The position numbers were made by a program, and so were the translations under genes. DNA of 64,000 nt from Streptomyces sp. TS71-3 (GTDB taxonomy: Bacteria > Actinomycetota > Actinomycetes > Streptomycetales > Streptomycetaceae). The notes below the pieces were generated by a model, which ran no database searches, was not told the DNA's origin, and saw only the letters and a list, made by a program, of their open reading frames with translations. Positions 42,617 through 50,752 of this stretch are shown here, piece by piece (positions within the stretch are counted from its first letter, which is position 1; each line of letters begins with the position of its first letter). The stretch lies in the NCBI RefSeq assembly GCF_018327685.1, contig NZ_BNEL01000001.1, positions 1,364,001-1,428,000 on the forward strand, given 5' to 3'.

Positions 42617-43944
42617 CCCCGCCCGAGGGATCCCGCGAGGGATCCGGGGGACAGGAGCGGCAGCCGGCCGCCGAGGCGGCGGCGCGGCTCGCGGGCCGCC
42701 CCCGGCACGGGGGCAGCGGCCGGCGGCTCGAACTGGACCAGATCATGGAACGGCTGCCGCTCGCCGTCGACCGCGCCATGGGCGAGGCCGGGCTCTGGGC
42801 CCCCGCGCTCGCCGCGCGGGCGCTGCGGCAGGCCCAGGGCGACCCGCTGGGCGCCGCCCAACTGCTGCGCGCGCACCGCACGACGCTGCCCCGCCTCGCC
42901 GTGAGCACGCCGGTGACCAGCGAGGATCTGAGCGTCACGCGGCGCATCAGCTCGGCGTTCCGCAACCCGCCCGGCGGCCAGCTCCTCGGCCGCACGCTCG
43001 ACTACGTCGGCCGCCTGCTCGACCTGCTGCCCGAGGACGAGGGCCGGATGCGCGCGGCGGGGGACACGGGCACCACGGCCGCCGTCGCGCACGAGGGCAA
43101 CGGCTCCCACGCGCACGTACACGGGGCGGACGGCTCCCACGCGCACGTACACGGAGCCGACGGCTTCCACGCGCACGTGTCCGAACCCGACGGCTCCCAC
43201 GCGCACGTACACGAGGCGGACGGCTCCCACGCGCACCCGCACGAGGTGAACGAGACCGACGCCCCCGCCCCCGTCGACCGCTCCCCGAGAAACCTCCTCG
43301 CCGTCCTGCGTTCCATGGACGTCGTGGCACCACCCACGGAGGGCGCCGACCCCGAGCCGTTCGACGTCACGCGGGCGGCCCCGCGCGGCGACGCGCCCCG
43401 TTCCGCCTGGCTCCAGGCGATGGCACGCGCGGACACCGGCTCGCTGATGCACACGTGGTACGGGTCCAACTGGCGCCCGAGCGGCCACGAGATCCCCGGC
43501 GAGGTACGGCACGGCATGCTGCCCGTGCGGGTCACGCACCCCTCGACCGGGCGCGCGGTGACGGTCACCCGGGTCCTGGTGAGCGAGGTGCAGACCTTCC
43601 ACAGTCTCACCCGCGCCGGGGAACTGGGCCGCACCCTCGACGTCGGCTACGGCCTCTGCTTCGGGCGCAACGACCGCAAGGCCATCTCGATGGCGGGGCT
43701 CGACCTCATGCTGACCCACCACCGGGGGAGCGAGGGACCGCTCGACGAGGTGCTGTTCACCCTCGACGGCCTCGATTCCATCGGCTACGCGCAGCACCTG
43801 AAGCTGCCGCACCACGTCGAGTTCCGCTCCCTCGTGGAGCGCGGACGGGCCGTGGCGGCGGGCAGGGCCGCGGCCACCGCACGCGTGGATCACGGGGACC
43901 TGGCCGTTCCCGCCGACCGCGCCGACCACGGAGACAAGCAATGA
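42613..43944 (+). CDS. Second PhnI paralogue with histidine-rich repeat
   Basis: A 443-residue PhnI-like protein, overlapping phnI by ATGA. It keeps the family order: LELDQIMERLPLAVDRAMGE, HRTTLPRLAVSTPV, RISSAFRNPPGGQLLGRTLD, LDVGYGLCFGRNDRKAISMA and HLKLPHHVEFRSLVERGR. The initial GYAGVRGG segment is replaced by a polar, low-complexity tail. Residues about 162-213 are five copies of a ten-residue unit (consensus DGSHAHVHGA) holding 14 histidines, well suited to bind Zn, Ni or Fe. The DNA repeats have a 30-bp period (about 43090-43245). The two PhnI proteins are clearly diverged, so this is an old duplication. It may pair with PhnI in a heterodimeric core or serve metal storage; this is inference. 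Confidence 0.88.
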   Translation: MTPPEGSREGSGGQERQPAAEAAARLAGRPRHGGSGRRLELDQIMERLPLAVDRAMGEAGLWAPALAARALRQAQGDPLGAAQLLRAHRTTLPRLAVSTPVTSEDLSVTRRISSAFRNPPGGQLLGRTLDYVGRLLDLLPEDEGRMRAAGDTGTTAAVAHEGNGSHAHVHGADGSHAHVHGADGFHAHVSEPDGSHAHVHEADGSHAHPHEVNETDAPAPVDRSPRNLLAVLRSMDVVAPPTEGADPEPFDVTRAAPRGDAPRSAWLQAMARADTGSLMHTWYGSNWRPSGHEIPGEVRHGMLPVRVTHPSTGRAVTVTRVLVSEVQTFHSLTRAGELGRTLDVGYGLCFGRNDRKAISMAGLDLMLTHHRGSEGPLDEVLFTLDGLDSIGYAQHLKLPHHVEFRSLVERGRAVAAGRAAATARVDHGDLAVPADRADHGDKQ

Positions 43945-44882
43945 GCACGACGCGGAACCTCGACCGGCTCGCCGGGCCGGAGCAACGAGCGGGGATCTTC
44001 GACGAGTTGTCCAAGCGCGAGATACGCCGCGCCATCCTCAGCGGCGTCGCCATCCCGGGCTACCAGGTCCCGTTCGGCTCGCGTGAGATGCCGGTGGCCC
44101 GCGGCTGGGGCTCCGGAGGGCTCCAGGCCACGCTGGCGCTGGTCGGCGAGGGCACCAGGCTGAAGGTGATCGACCAAGGCGAGGACGCCGGGGTCAACGC
44201 CTCGAACCTGCGCCGGCTCGTCGTCGACCACGTGGGCTGCGTGCCGGAGACGGACACCCGCGCGGCCGACGTCATCCAGTCCCGGCACCGCATCCCCGAG
44301 CAGCCGCTCGCCCAGGGCCAGGTGCTCGTCCTCCAGGTCCCCGGCCCCGAACCGCTGGCCGGGATCGTCAAGGAGATGGACGAGCAGCGCCGCATGCACG
44401 CCGAGGCCGACTACGCCAAGATGTGGGTCCGCCTCTACGAGGACATCGTCCACAACGGCGTGATCACCGCCTCCGCCGGCTATCCGGTGCTGGTCGAGGG
44501 GCGTTACGTGATGACGCCGAGCCCCATCCCGCGCTGGGACGTCCCGAAGCTCCACGACAGCGAGGGCCTGACGATCCTCGCCGCGGGCCGCGAGAAGCGC
44601 ATCTTCGCCGTGCCGCCGCACACCCGCGTGGAGCCGCTGACCTTCGAGGACCGGCCCTTCGAGGTCGAGTTCACCCCCGGTGCCGCGTGCCGGATGTGCG
44701 GCACCGCGCGCGGCTACATCGTCGAGGAGCCCGGCGAGGGCGGTGCGCCCCCCAGCTGGGTCTGCTCCGACGCCGACTTCCGGCAGCGCTGCCACGCCGG
44801 CGAGCTGGGCCCGGTCCTCAACACACCGGCGGCGGGCAGCACCCCGGCCGCCCCGGCTCCGAAGGAGACGTCCGCCCGATGA
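43941..44882 (+). CDS. phnJ: C-P lyase catalytic subunit PhnJ (radical SAM)
   Basis: A 313-residue PhnJ, which breaks the carbon-phosphorus bond of 5-phospho-ribose 1-phosphonate. Family segments: IRRAILSGVAIPGYQVPFGS, the MPVARGWGSGGLQATLALVG stretch carrying the glycyl-radical region, RLKVIDQGEDAGVNASNLRR, then TDTRAADVIQSRHRIPEQPL. The iron-sulphur cysteines lie in ACRMCGTARGY (C-x2-C) and SWVCSDADFRQRC. The late FEDRPFEVEFTPGAACRMCG context is as in E. coli PhnJ. A Pro/Ala-rich tail of about 20 residues is extra. Start and stop overlap with the neighbours (ATGA). Confidence 0.94.
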   Translation: MSTTRNLDRLAGPEQRAGIFDELSKREIRRAILSGVAIPGYQVPFGSREMPVARGWGSGGLQATLALVGEGTRLKVIDQGEDAGVNASNLRRLVVDHVGCVPETDTRAADVIQSRHRIPEQPLAQGQVLVLQVPGPEPLAGIVKEMDEQRRMHAEADYAKMWVRLYEDIVHNGVITASAGYPVLVEGRYVMTPSPIPRWDVPKLHDSEGLTILAAGREKRIFAVPPHTRVEPLTFEDRPFEVEFTPGAACRMCGTARGYIVEEPGEGGAPPSWVCSDADFRQRCHAGELGPVLNTPAAGSTPAAPAPKETSAR

Positions 44883-45769
44883 ACGCGTCCGCGACGGACA
44901 CCACGACCGCCCCCGCCCCGGCCGCGATCCGCCCCGGGTGGGCGCTGAAGGTCTCCGGCCTCGGCAGGATCTACGGCGATCCCGGCCCCCGCTCGTTGGA
45001 GGGCACCGGACCCGAGTACGGCACCGCGCTCTCCCCGGCCACCGGCGCCATCGTCGCCGCCTGGGACGTCGACTTCGAGGTCGCGCCCGGTGAGGCGCTC
45101 GGCATCATCGGCGAGTCGGGCTCCGGCAAGTCCACCGTGATGCGCTGCGTCGCGGGCGACGAGCAGGCCACCGCGGGGCACATCGCGCTGCGCGGCGTGG
45201 CGGACGGCACCGTCAACCTCCGCGATCTGACGCCCGCCGAGCGCCGAGGGCTGCGCCTCAAGCCGCTCGCCGCCGTCTACCAGGACCCCGCCGCCGGCCT
45301 CAACCTGGACATCACGGCGGGCGGCAACATCGCCGACCCGCTGACGGCGGCCGGCTGGCGCAACTACGCCCGCATCCGGGACCGCGCCGCCGAACTGCTG
45401 AGCCGGGTCGAGGTTCCGCTGTCGCGCATGGACGACCGGGTGCGGACCTTCTCGGGCGGCATGCGGCAGCGTGTGCAGATCGCCAAGGCGCTGGCCAACG
45501 ACCCGTCCGTGCTGCTCCTGGACGAGCCGACCACGGGGCTCGACGCCTCCGTCGCGGCCGGAGTGCTCGACCTGCTGCGGACGCTGCTCGCTCAGACCGG
45601 GGTGGCGGCGGTCGTCGTCTCGCACGACTTCGGCGTGATCGAGATGCTCACCCGCCGCGTCCTGGTGATGCAGCACGGCCGGGTCGTCGAGGCCGGACTG
45701 ACGGACCAGCTCCTGGAGGACCCGCAACACCCGTACAGCCAGCGGCTCGTCAGTGCCGCGAGGGGATGA
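44879..45769 (+). CDS. phnK: C-P lyase ABC-type subunit PhnK
   Basis: A 296-residue ABC ATPase. An extended N-terminus of about 60 residues leads into Walker A GIIGESGSGKSTVMRC, the Q-loop AVYQDPAAGLNLDITA, the signature FSGGMRQRVQIAKALA and Walker B LLLDEPTTGLDASVA. The switch is VVVSHDFGVI. PhnK docks on PhnJ as part of the C-P lyase machine rather than acting in transport; homology to DppD-type ATPases is normal for PhnK. It overlaps phnJ by ATGA and lies upstream of phnL. Confidence 0.93.
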   Translation: MNASATDTTTAPAPAAIRPGWALKVSGLGRIYGDPGPRSLEGTGPEYGTALSPATGAIVAAWDVDFEVAPGEALGIIGESGSGKSTVMRCVAGDEQATAGHIALRGVADGTVNLRDLTPAERRGLRLKPLAAVYQDPAAGLNLDITAGGNIADPLTAAGWRNYARIRDRAAELLSRVEVPLSRMDDRVRTFSGGMRQRVQIAKALANDPSVLLLDEPTTGLDASVAAGVLDLLRTLLAQTGVAAVVVSHDFGVIEMLTRRVLVMQHGRVVEAGLTDQLLEDPQHPYSQRLVSAARG

Positions 45770-45776
45770 ACGCACG

Positions 45777-46625
45777 ATGGCGCGAGGGGATGAGGCCACG
45801 ATGAACGCGACGCCGGCGATGGCCACCGGATCAGGCCCGGCGGCGAGCGACCCGGGCGGGCTGCCCGAGGACACCGTCCTGTCGGTGCGCGGGCTCCGCA
45901 AGGACTTCACGCTGCACACCGTCGACGGCCGCGTCGTCGAGGCGCTGCACGGTGTGGACGTGGACGTGGCGGCCGGCGAGCACGTCGCGCTCGCGGGCAC
46001 CTCGGGCGCCGGCAAGTCGACGCTGCTGCGGTGCGTCTACCGCACGTACCTCTCCGGCGGCGGCGGCATCCTCTTCCGCACCTCGCGGGGCACCACCGTG
46101 GACCTCGCGACGCTGCCCGACGCCGAGGTGGCCGATCTGCGCGGCAGGGAGATCGGGTACGTCTCGCAGTTCCTGCGGCCGGGGCCGCGCCGCTCGGTGA
46201 TCGACGTCGTCACCGCCTCGGGCATCGCCCGGGGCATGGACCGCCCGGCGGCGCGGGACGCGGCGGCCGGCGCGCTGCGCGGGGTCGGCATCGCCGAGCG
46301 GCTGTGGGACACCCACGCCACCGTGCTCTCCGGCGGGCAGAAGCAGCGGGTCAACGTCGCCGCGGGCACCGTCTCGCCGCCCCGGCTGCTGTTGCTCGAC
46401 GAGCCCGTCTCGGCCCTCGACCCGGTCAACCGGGCCGCCGTCCTCGCCACCATCGCCCGCCTGGGCGAGCGCGGCACCGCCGTGCTCTCCGTCTTCCACG
46501 ACCTGGACGCCATCGAGCGCTTCGCCACCCGCGTGGTGGTCCTCGGCGGGGGCCGGGTCCTCGCGAGCGGCCCCCCGCAATCGATCCTGCACGATCCGAA
46601 CCTGCCCCTGGAGGTGGCTCGATGA
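45777..46625 (+). CDS. phnL: C-P lyase ABC-type subunit PhnL
   Basis: A 274-282 residue ABC ATPase. Walker A is ALAGTSGAGKSTLLRC, then the PhnL-specific YVSQFLRPGPRRSVIDVV, the signature LSGGQKQRVNVAAGTV and Walker B LLLDEPVSALDPVN. The switch is SVFHDLDAIERFA. PhnL associates with PhnK on the core complex. Two in-frame starts, ATG 45777 and ATG 45801, lie in a 24-bp tandem duplication, each preceded by GCGAGGGGATGA, so either or both may be used; the larger extent is given. The gene overlaps phnM by ATGA. Confidence 0.92.
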   Translation: MARGDEATMNATPAMATGSGPAASDPGGLPEDTVLSVRGLRKDFTLHTVDGRVVEALHGVDVDVAAGEHVALAGTSGAGKSTLLRCVYRTYLSGGGGILFRTSRGTTVDLATLPDAEVADLRGREIGYVSQFLRPGPRRSVIDVVTASGIARGMDRPAARDAAAGALRGVGIAERLWDTHATVLSGGQKQRVNVAAGTVSPPRLLLLDEPVSALDPVNRAAVLATIARLGERGTAVLSVFHDLDAIERFATRVVVLGGGRVLASGPPQSILHDPNLPLEVAR

Positions 46626-47845
46626 GCCGGTACGTGTTCTCCCACGCGAGGGCCGTGCTGCCCGACCGCGTGCTCGACGACGCGCTGCTCGTGGCCGAGG
46701 ACGGCCTGATCACCGAGGTGGGACCGGCCACCCCCGGCCAGGTGCCCGCCGAGGCCGTCGACCTGCGCGGCGCGCTGCTGCTGCCCGGCATCGTCGACAC
46801 CCACAGCGACGCCCTGGAGAAGGAGCAGCGGCCCCGCCCCACCGTGCGCTTCCCCGCCGCCTTCGCCGTCGCCAGCTACGAGGGCAGGGTGCGCGCCGCC
46901 GGCGTGACCACGATGTTCCACGCGATCAGCTACCAGACCAACGAGGCCAAGGACCGCACCATCGAGCGCTCCCTGGGCCTCGGCACCGCCGTGCGGGAAC
47001 GCGCCGCCTCGGGGACGGCCCTGATCGACCACCGCAAGCTGCACCGCCTGGACGCCCGCGACGCCGCGGCGCTGGACGTGCTGATGGACACCCTCGCCGA
47101 GCCCGCGGAGGCCGGCGACGTGCCGCCGCTGGTGTCGTACGAGGACCACACCCCCGGGCAGGGACAGTTCAGCGACCTGTCGGTGTTCCGCAAGGTGGTC
47201 GCGGAGCAGGAGAAGATCAGCGAGGAGGCCGCGGGGGCCCGCATCGAGCAGCGCATCGCCGACCGTGACAGGACCATCGCCCAGCGCGAGCGGACCCTCG
47301 CCTTCCTGGGCCGGGAGGCGAAGGCGGGCCGGATACGGCTGCTGGCCCACGACGTGGTGAGCGCCGCCGAGCTTGCCGAGGTGCGGGAGTCGGGCGCGGC
47401 CGTGGCGGAGTTCCCGACCACCCTGGAGGCGGCCCGGGCGGCGAAGGCGGCCGGCATGCCCGTCGTCGCCGGCGCGCCGAACGTCCTGCGCGGCGGCTCG
47501 CACAGCGGCAACGTCAGCGCGGTCGACCTGGTCTGTGCCGGCCTCGTCGACAACCTCTCCAGCGACTACATGCCGACGACGCTGCTGGCCGCCGCCTACC
47601 ACCTGGCCCACCACGGCGTGCTGCCGCTGCCCGCGGCCGTGGGGCTCGTCACATCCGGTGCGGCCCGTACCGCGGGTCTCGGCGACCGGGGCGCGCTGGT
47701 GCCCGGGCAGCGCGCCGACCTGATCGCGGTGACGGGCGACGTGCACCAGCAGACCGTCCGCTTCACCCTCCTCGCGGAGGAGTCACGCGCGGCCGAGCGG
47801 CCGCCGGTGACCGGTTACCTGACGGCCGCCGCCGACGCCGGGTGA
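46622..47845 (+). CDS. phnM: PhnM, ribose 1-phosphonate 5-triphosphate diphosphatase
   Basis: A 407-residue amidohydrolase-fold enzyme that removes pyrophosphate from alpha-D-ribose 1-phosphonate 5-triphosphate before PhnJ acts. LLPGIVDTHSDALEKEQRPR carries the first metal ligands, with Ser-Asp after His as in PhnM. VTTMFHAISYQTN, LIDHRKLHRLDA, VSYEDHTPGQGQFSD and LLAHDVVSAAELAEVR supply further His/Asp. SDYMPTTLLAAAYHLAHHGV and VPGQRADLIAV end the domain. It is the last gene of the C-P lyase operon. phnN, phnO and phnP are not present in the window. Confidence 0.93.
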   Translation: MSRYVFSHARAVLPDRVLDDALLVAEDGLITEVGPATPGQVPAEAVDLRGALLLPGIVDTHSDALEKEQRPRPTVRFPAAFAVASYEGRVRAAGVTTMFHAISYQTNEAKDRTIERSLGLGTAVRERAASGTALIDHRKLHRLDARDAAALDVLMDTLAEPAEAGDVPPLVSYEDHTPGQGQFSDLSVFRKVVAEQEKISEEAAGARIEQRIADRDRTIAQRERTLAFLGREAKAGRIRLLAHDVVSAAELAEVRESGAAVAEFPTTLEAARAAKAAGMPVVAGAPNVLRGGSHSGNVSAVDLVCAGLVDNLSSDYMPTTLLAAAYHLAHHGVLPLPAAVGLVTSGAARTAGLGDRGALVPGQRADLIAVTGDVHQQTVRFTLLAEESRAAERPPVTGYLTAAADAG

Positions 47846-47868
47846 GCGACCGGACCCACCCGCTCACC
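47841..47868 (+). terminator. Possible hairpin at the end of the C-P lyase operon
   Basis: GGTGAGCG (47841-47848, overlapping the phnM stop) and CGCTCACC (47861-47868) pair exactly over 8 bp. It is short for a terminator, and no better hairpin was seen before 48081. Confidence 0.4.
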
Positions 47869-48080
47869 TGGCCCGTCACCCGCTCCCGGGCCGACGTGGG
47901 CCGGTGGGCCGGGCGGCCTCCTGGACGTCGCGGCCATGACAACCGGCTATCGTCGATCGCGCTGGTCGGCCGTTAGGCATTCGCAATGTATGGATCGTGT
48001 AGGGCAGGGCAGCGGCAGTCCCAGTAGCAAACAAAGGCCTACGACCTCACAACGGTGGGTGTCAGATCAGGGATGGTGCG

Positions 48081-49751
48081 ATGGCCACGATCACGAACAC
48101 TTCGGAGGGGACCCCGGAGCAACCGGCGCTACGCAGAGACATGGGCCGTATCAGCCTGCTCTTCGCGGGCGTGGGATCGATCATCGGGTCCGGCTGGCTC
48201 TTCGGTGCGCTGAACGCGGCGAAGATAGCCGGACCCGCGTCGATCTTCTCGTGGGCGATAGCCGCGGTGATGATTCTCCTCATCGGACTGTGTTTCGCCG
48301 AGTTGGGTACGATGTTTCCGCTTTCGGGAGGTGTGGTGCGTTTTCCACACCTCTCTTTTGGTTCCTTCGCCAGCTACACCATGGGATGGATCACCTGGAT
48401 CGCCGCCGCGACCGTGGCGCCGATCGAGGTCGAGGGTGCTCTCCAGTACGCCACTAAATGGGCGCATTTCACTGATTTTCATGAGGCGAACGGCGCGTAC
48501 ACGCTGACCGCGGTGGGCTACGTGGTCGCGGTGATCGCGATGGCCTTCTTCGTGCTGCTGAACTACTACGGCATCCGCTGGTTCGCCCGCGTCAACAACG
48601 TCCTGGTCTGGTGGAAGCTGCTCGCCATCGTCCTGGTCATCGTGGCCTTCTTCGTGACCGCGTTCCACGGCCACAACATCGGCGCCAAGGAGTTCGGAGG
48701 CTTCACCCCGGGCGGCGCCAAGGGCATCTTCACGGCGATATCCACCGCCGGCATCACCTTCTCGTTCCTCGGCTTCCGCCAGGGCGTGGAGCTGGCGGGG
48801 GAGACCGACAACCCGCGGCGCAACGTACCGTTCGCGGTCATCGGCTCCGTGCTGCTCACCGGCGTGATCTACATCCTGCTGGAGGTGGCCTTCCTCGGCG
48901 CCGTCCCGACGGGCGACCTCGCGCATTCCCACGGCTGGCTCAACCTGACGTTCGCGAACGACTTCGGCCCGCTGGCCGCGATCTCCAGCGCCATCGGCCT
49001 CGGCTGGCTGGCCTACATCCTCTACGTGGACGCGGTGATCTCGCCGGCCGACACCGGCCTGATCTACACCACGGTCACGGCCCGCATCTCCTACGCGATG
49101 GCGCGCAACCGCAACGCCCCCGCGGCCCTCGCGAAGACCACGTCCAAGGGCGCCCCGCTGGTCAGCCTGATCGTGACCTTCGTCCTCGGCCTGATCGTCT
49201 TCCTGCCCTTCCCGAGCTGGCAGGAACTGGTCGGGTTCATCACCTCGGCGACCGTGCTGTCGTTCGGCTCGGGGCCGCTGGTGCTGGCCGTCATGCGCCG
49301 CCAGATCCCCGAGCACGACCGCCCGTACCGGATCCCGGGCGGCGACATCATCCCGTTCCTCGCGCTCTACTCGTCGAACCTGATCGTGTACTGGGCCGGC
49401 TGGAACACCAACTACAAGCTGTTCGCCACCATCGGCATCGGCTTCGTCCTGCTCGCGGTCTTCCAGGTCCTGGACAAGGGCCAGGCCCCGAAGATGGACT
49501 GGAAGGCGGGCGCGACCTGGGTCCTGCCGTGGCTGGCCGGCCTGGTCGCGATCAGCTGGCTCGGCGACTACGACGGCGGCACCGGCGTGATCGGCTTCGG
49601 CTGGGGCTTCGTGGCCAACCTGGTGCTGACCGCGATCGTCTACTTCCTGGCGCTCCGGGTGCCGCTGTCGCGCGAGCGGGTGCTGGAGAACATCGAGGAG
49701 GCGAAGGCGGAGGCCCGCCAGGAGGAGGCGGCCCTGGGCGAGGCTCCCTGA
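48081..49751 (+). CDS. APC-family amino acid permease
   Basis: A 556-residue membrane protein with about 12-13 predicted helices. The APC unwound-helix motif is ISLLFAGVGSIIGSGWLFGA, and PLSGGVVRFPHLSFGSFASY in helix 2-3 is typical of the aspartate/proline-type permeases in actinobacteria. ITFSFLGFRQGVELAGETDN, followed by PRRNVPFAV, is the helix 6 region. It should be a proton-coupled amino acid or amine importer; substrate unknown. ATG 48081 has AGGGATGG just upstream. The C-terminal tail is acidic and coiled (ENIEEAKAEARQEEAA). A strong terminator follows. Confidence 0.9.
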   Translation: MATITNTSEGTPEQPALRRDMGRISLLFAGVGSIIGSGWLFGALNAAKIAGPASIFSWAIAAVMILLIGLCFAELGTMFPLSGGVVRFPHLSFGSFASYTMGWITWIAAATVAPIEVEGALQYATKWAHFTDFHEANGAYTLTAVGYVVAVIAMAFFVLLNYYGIRWFARVNNVLVWWKLLAIVLVIVAFFVTAFHGHNIGAKEFGGFTPGGAKGIFTAISTAGITFSFLGFRQGVELAGETDNPRRNVPFAVIGSVLLTGVIYILLEVAFLGAVPTGDLAHSHGWLNLTFANDFGPLAAISSAIGLGWLAYILYVDAVISPADTGLIYTTVTARISYAMARNRNAPAALAKTTSKGAPLVSLIVTFVLGLIVFLPFPSWQELVGFITSATVLSFGSGPLVLAVMRRQIPEHDRPYRIPGGDIIPFLALYSSNLIVYWAGWNTNYKLFATIGIGFVLLAVFQVLDKGQAPKMDWKAGATWVLPWLAGLVAISWLGDYDGGTGVIGFGWGFVANLVLTAIVYFLALRVPLSRERVLENIEEAKAEARQEEAALGEAP

Positions 49752-49793
49752 CAGGTCCTCACCACCGCCGGCCCGGATCGGGTCCCGGCCTCA

Positions 49794-49839
49794 CGAGCGG
49801 GCCCCGGCCCCCCCAAGGGGGGGGGCCGGGGCCCGCTCG
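49794..49839 (+). terminator. Strong hairpin terminator after APC permease gene
   Basis: CGAGCGGGCCCCGGCCCCCC and its complement, ending CCGGGGCCCGCTCG, form about 21 base pairs around a two-base loop, 43 bases after the permease stop. It is the longest perfect hairpin in the window. Confidence 0.85.
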
Positions 49840-49890
49840 GTTCGGTCGCCGAAAGGCGCCGGGAGGCCCCGGCCGGCGTCTTTCGGCGCC

Positions 49891-50289
49891 GTGACCGCGG
49901 TGCAGGAGCTGCGGGCGCAGGCGGGGCGGTTGCGGATGGCGGACATCGGGGCCCAGGTGAACCTGTCGCTGCGGGACGAGACCTCGTGGACAACAGGCCT
50001 GCTCGACCCGGACGCCACGGTGATCGCCGACGGCGGCGGCATCGTGAGCGCCGCGCTGCGGCCGATCGAGGGCCGCGAGCAGGTCGTGGACGCCTGCGTC
50101 CGCATCGCCTCCCTGGTGGACGATCTGAGGCTCCTGGAGCGCACGGTGAACGGCCGGCCGGGGCTGGTGGCCCAACTGGGCGGTGCGACGGTGAGGGTGT
50201 ACGCATTCCACATCGTGGACGACGTGATCAAGCACATCTGGGCCGTGCGCAACCCCGAGAAGCTCCGGCTTTTCAATGGCGGTCACTGA
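49891..50289 (+). pseudogene. Isolated C-terminal domain of an ECF41-type (SigJ-like) sigma factor
   Basis: A 132-residue frame with the SnoaL/NTF2-like domain that ends ECF41 sigma factors. Visible are the DGGG motif in VIADGGGIVSAALRPIEG, then TVNGRPGLVAQLGGATVRVY and the terminal AVRNPEKLRLFNGG, which is the NPDKL-type motif. Sigma regions 2 and 4 are missing: upstream (49752-49890) holds only the terminator and no sigma sequence. The frame begins GTG 49891 without a clear ribosome binding site. It is either a truncated pseudogene or a stand-alone regulatory domain. In ECF41 factors this domain regulates the sigma core. Confidence 0.7.
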
Positions 50290-50378
50290 GTAGGTGAAGT
50301 CACAAATGGATGTGGTGCGTCCGGTTAAGGAATGCGCCAAGTGTCCGTAACAGGCGCCACAATGACCACAGTGAACGC

Positions 50379-50407
50379 TTGTTTGGCCGAGGGGCCACGT
50401 GTACTAT
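50379..50407 (+). promoter_or_regulatory. Candidate promoter of the NRPS-PKS operon
   Basis: TTGTTT (50379-50384), a 17-bp spacer and TACTAT (50402-50407) match a sigma-70/HrdB-type promoter. Transcription from here would give a leader of about 335 bases before GTG 50749. Confidence 0.5.
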
Positions 50408-50748
50408 CGCGGGCAATAACGCCTATATCGATGACCGACTCCTGAGACCCTCCGGACCGGCGCCGACCGTCATGCCACTGTCGTGCGCCGGGCCCCTCAC
50501 AGCCCTATCGCAAAACCTCCGCACGGGCACGTGAATCGGAGGCTCTCCGTACGTGTCGATGAGCGCCCCCGTGACCCGCCCGTTCCACTCGATGTGCCTT
50601 GCCGCGCCCGTGCCGCCACCTGTACGCCGAAAGAACTCAGCGAGTCGTCGTCCGTTTCTGCATGGAAACTCGGGGGAGCAATGCATTCTGGCAAGTGGCC
50701 TTTCCTCGGTGTGGCCGCACGGGCGGAGGATCTGGTCGAGGACCCCTC
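50408..50748 (+). other. Long untranslated leader of the NRPS-PKS gene
   Basis: 341 bases with reduced GC bias and no recognised gene or riboswitch. The NRPS frame itself stays open back to 50599, with ATG 50662 in frame, but homology begins near 50850 and GAGG (50738-50741) points to GTG 50749. A short overlapping frame (50681-50752) is listed separately. Confidence 0.45.
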
Positions 50749-50752
50749 GTGA
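50681..50752 (+). CDS. Possible 23-residue leader ORF coupled to the NRPS-PKS start
   Basis: ATG 50681 follows GGGGGAG closely (2-base gap) and encodes HSGKWPFLGVAARAEDLVED plus two residues after the initial Met. It ends in TGA 50750-50752, overlapping GTG 50749 as GTGA. It may couple translation of the giant gene, or it may be chance. Confidence 0.3.
   Translation: MHSGKWPFLGVAARAEDLVEDPS

Noticed and set aside
48129..49316. 395-codon minus-strand frame opposite the APC permease
   Set aside because: Antisense to a protein with clear membrane helices; His/Gln/Glu-rich shadow composition.
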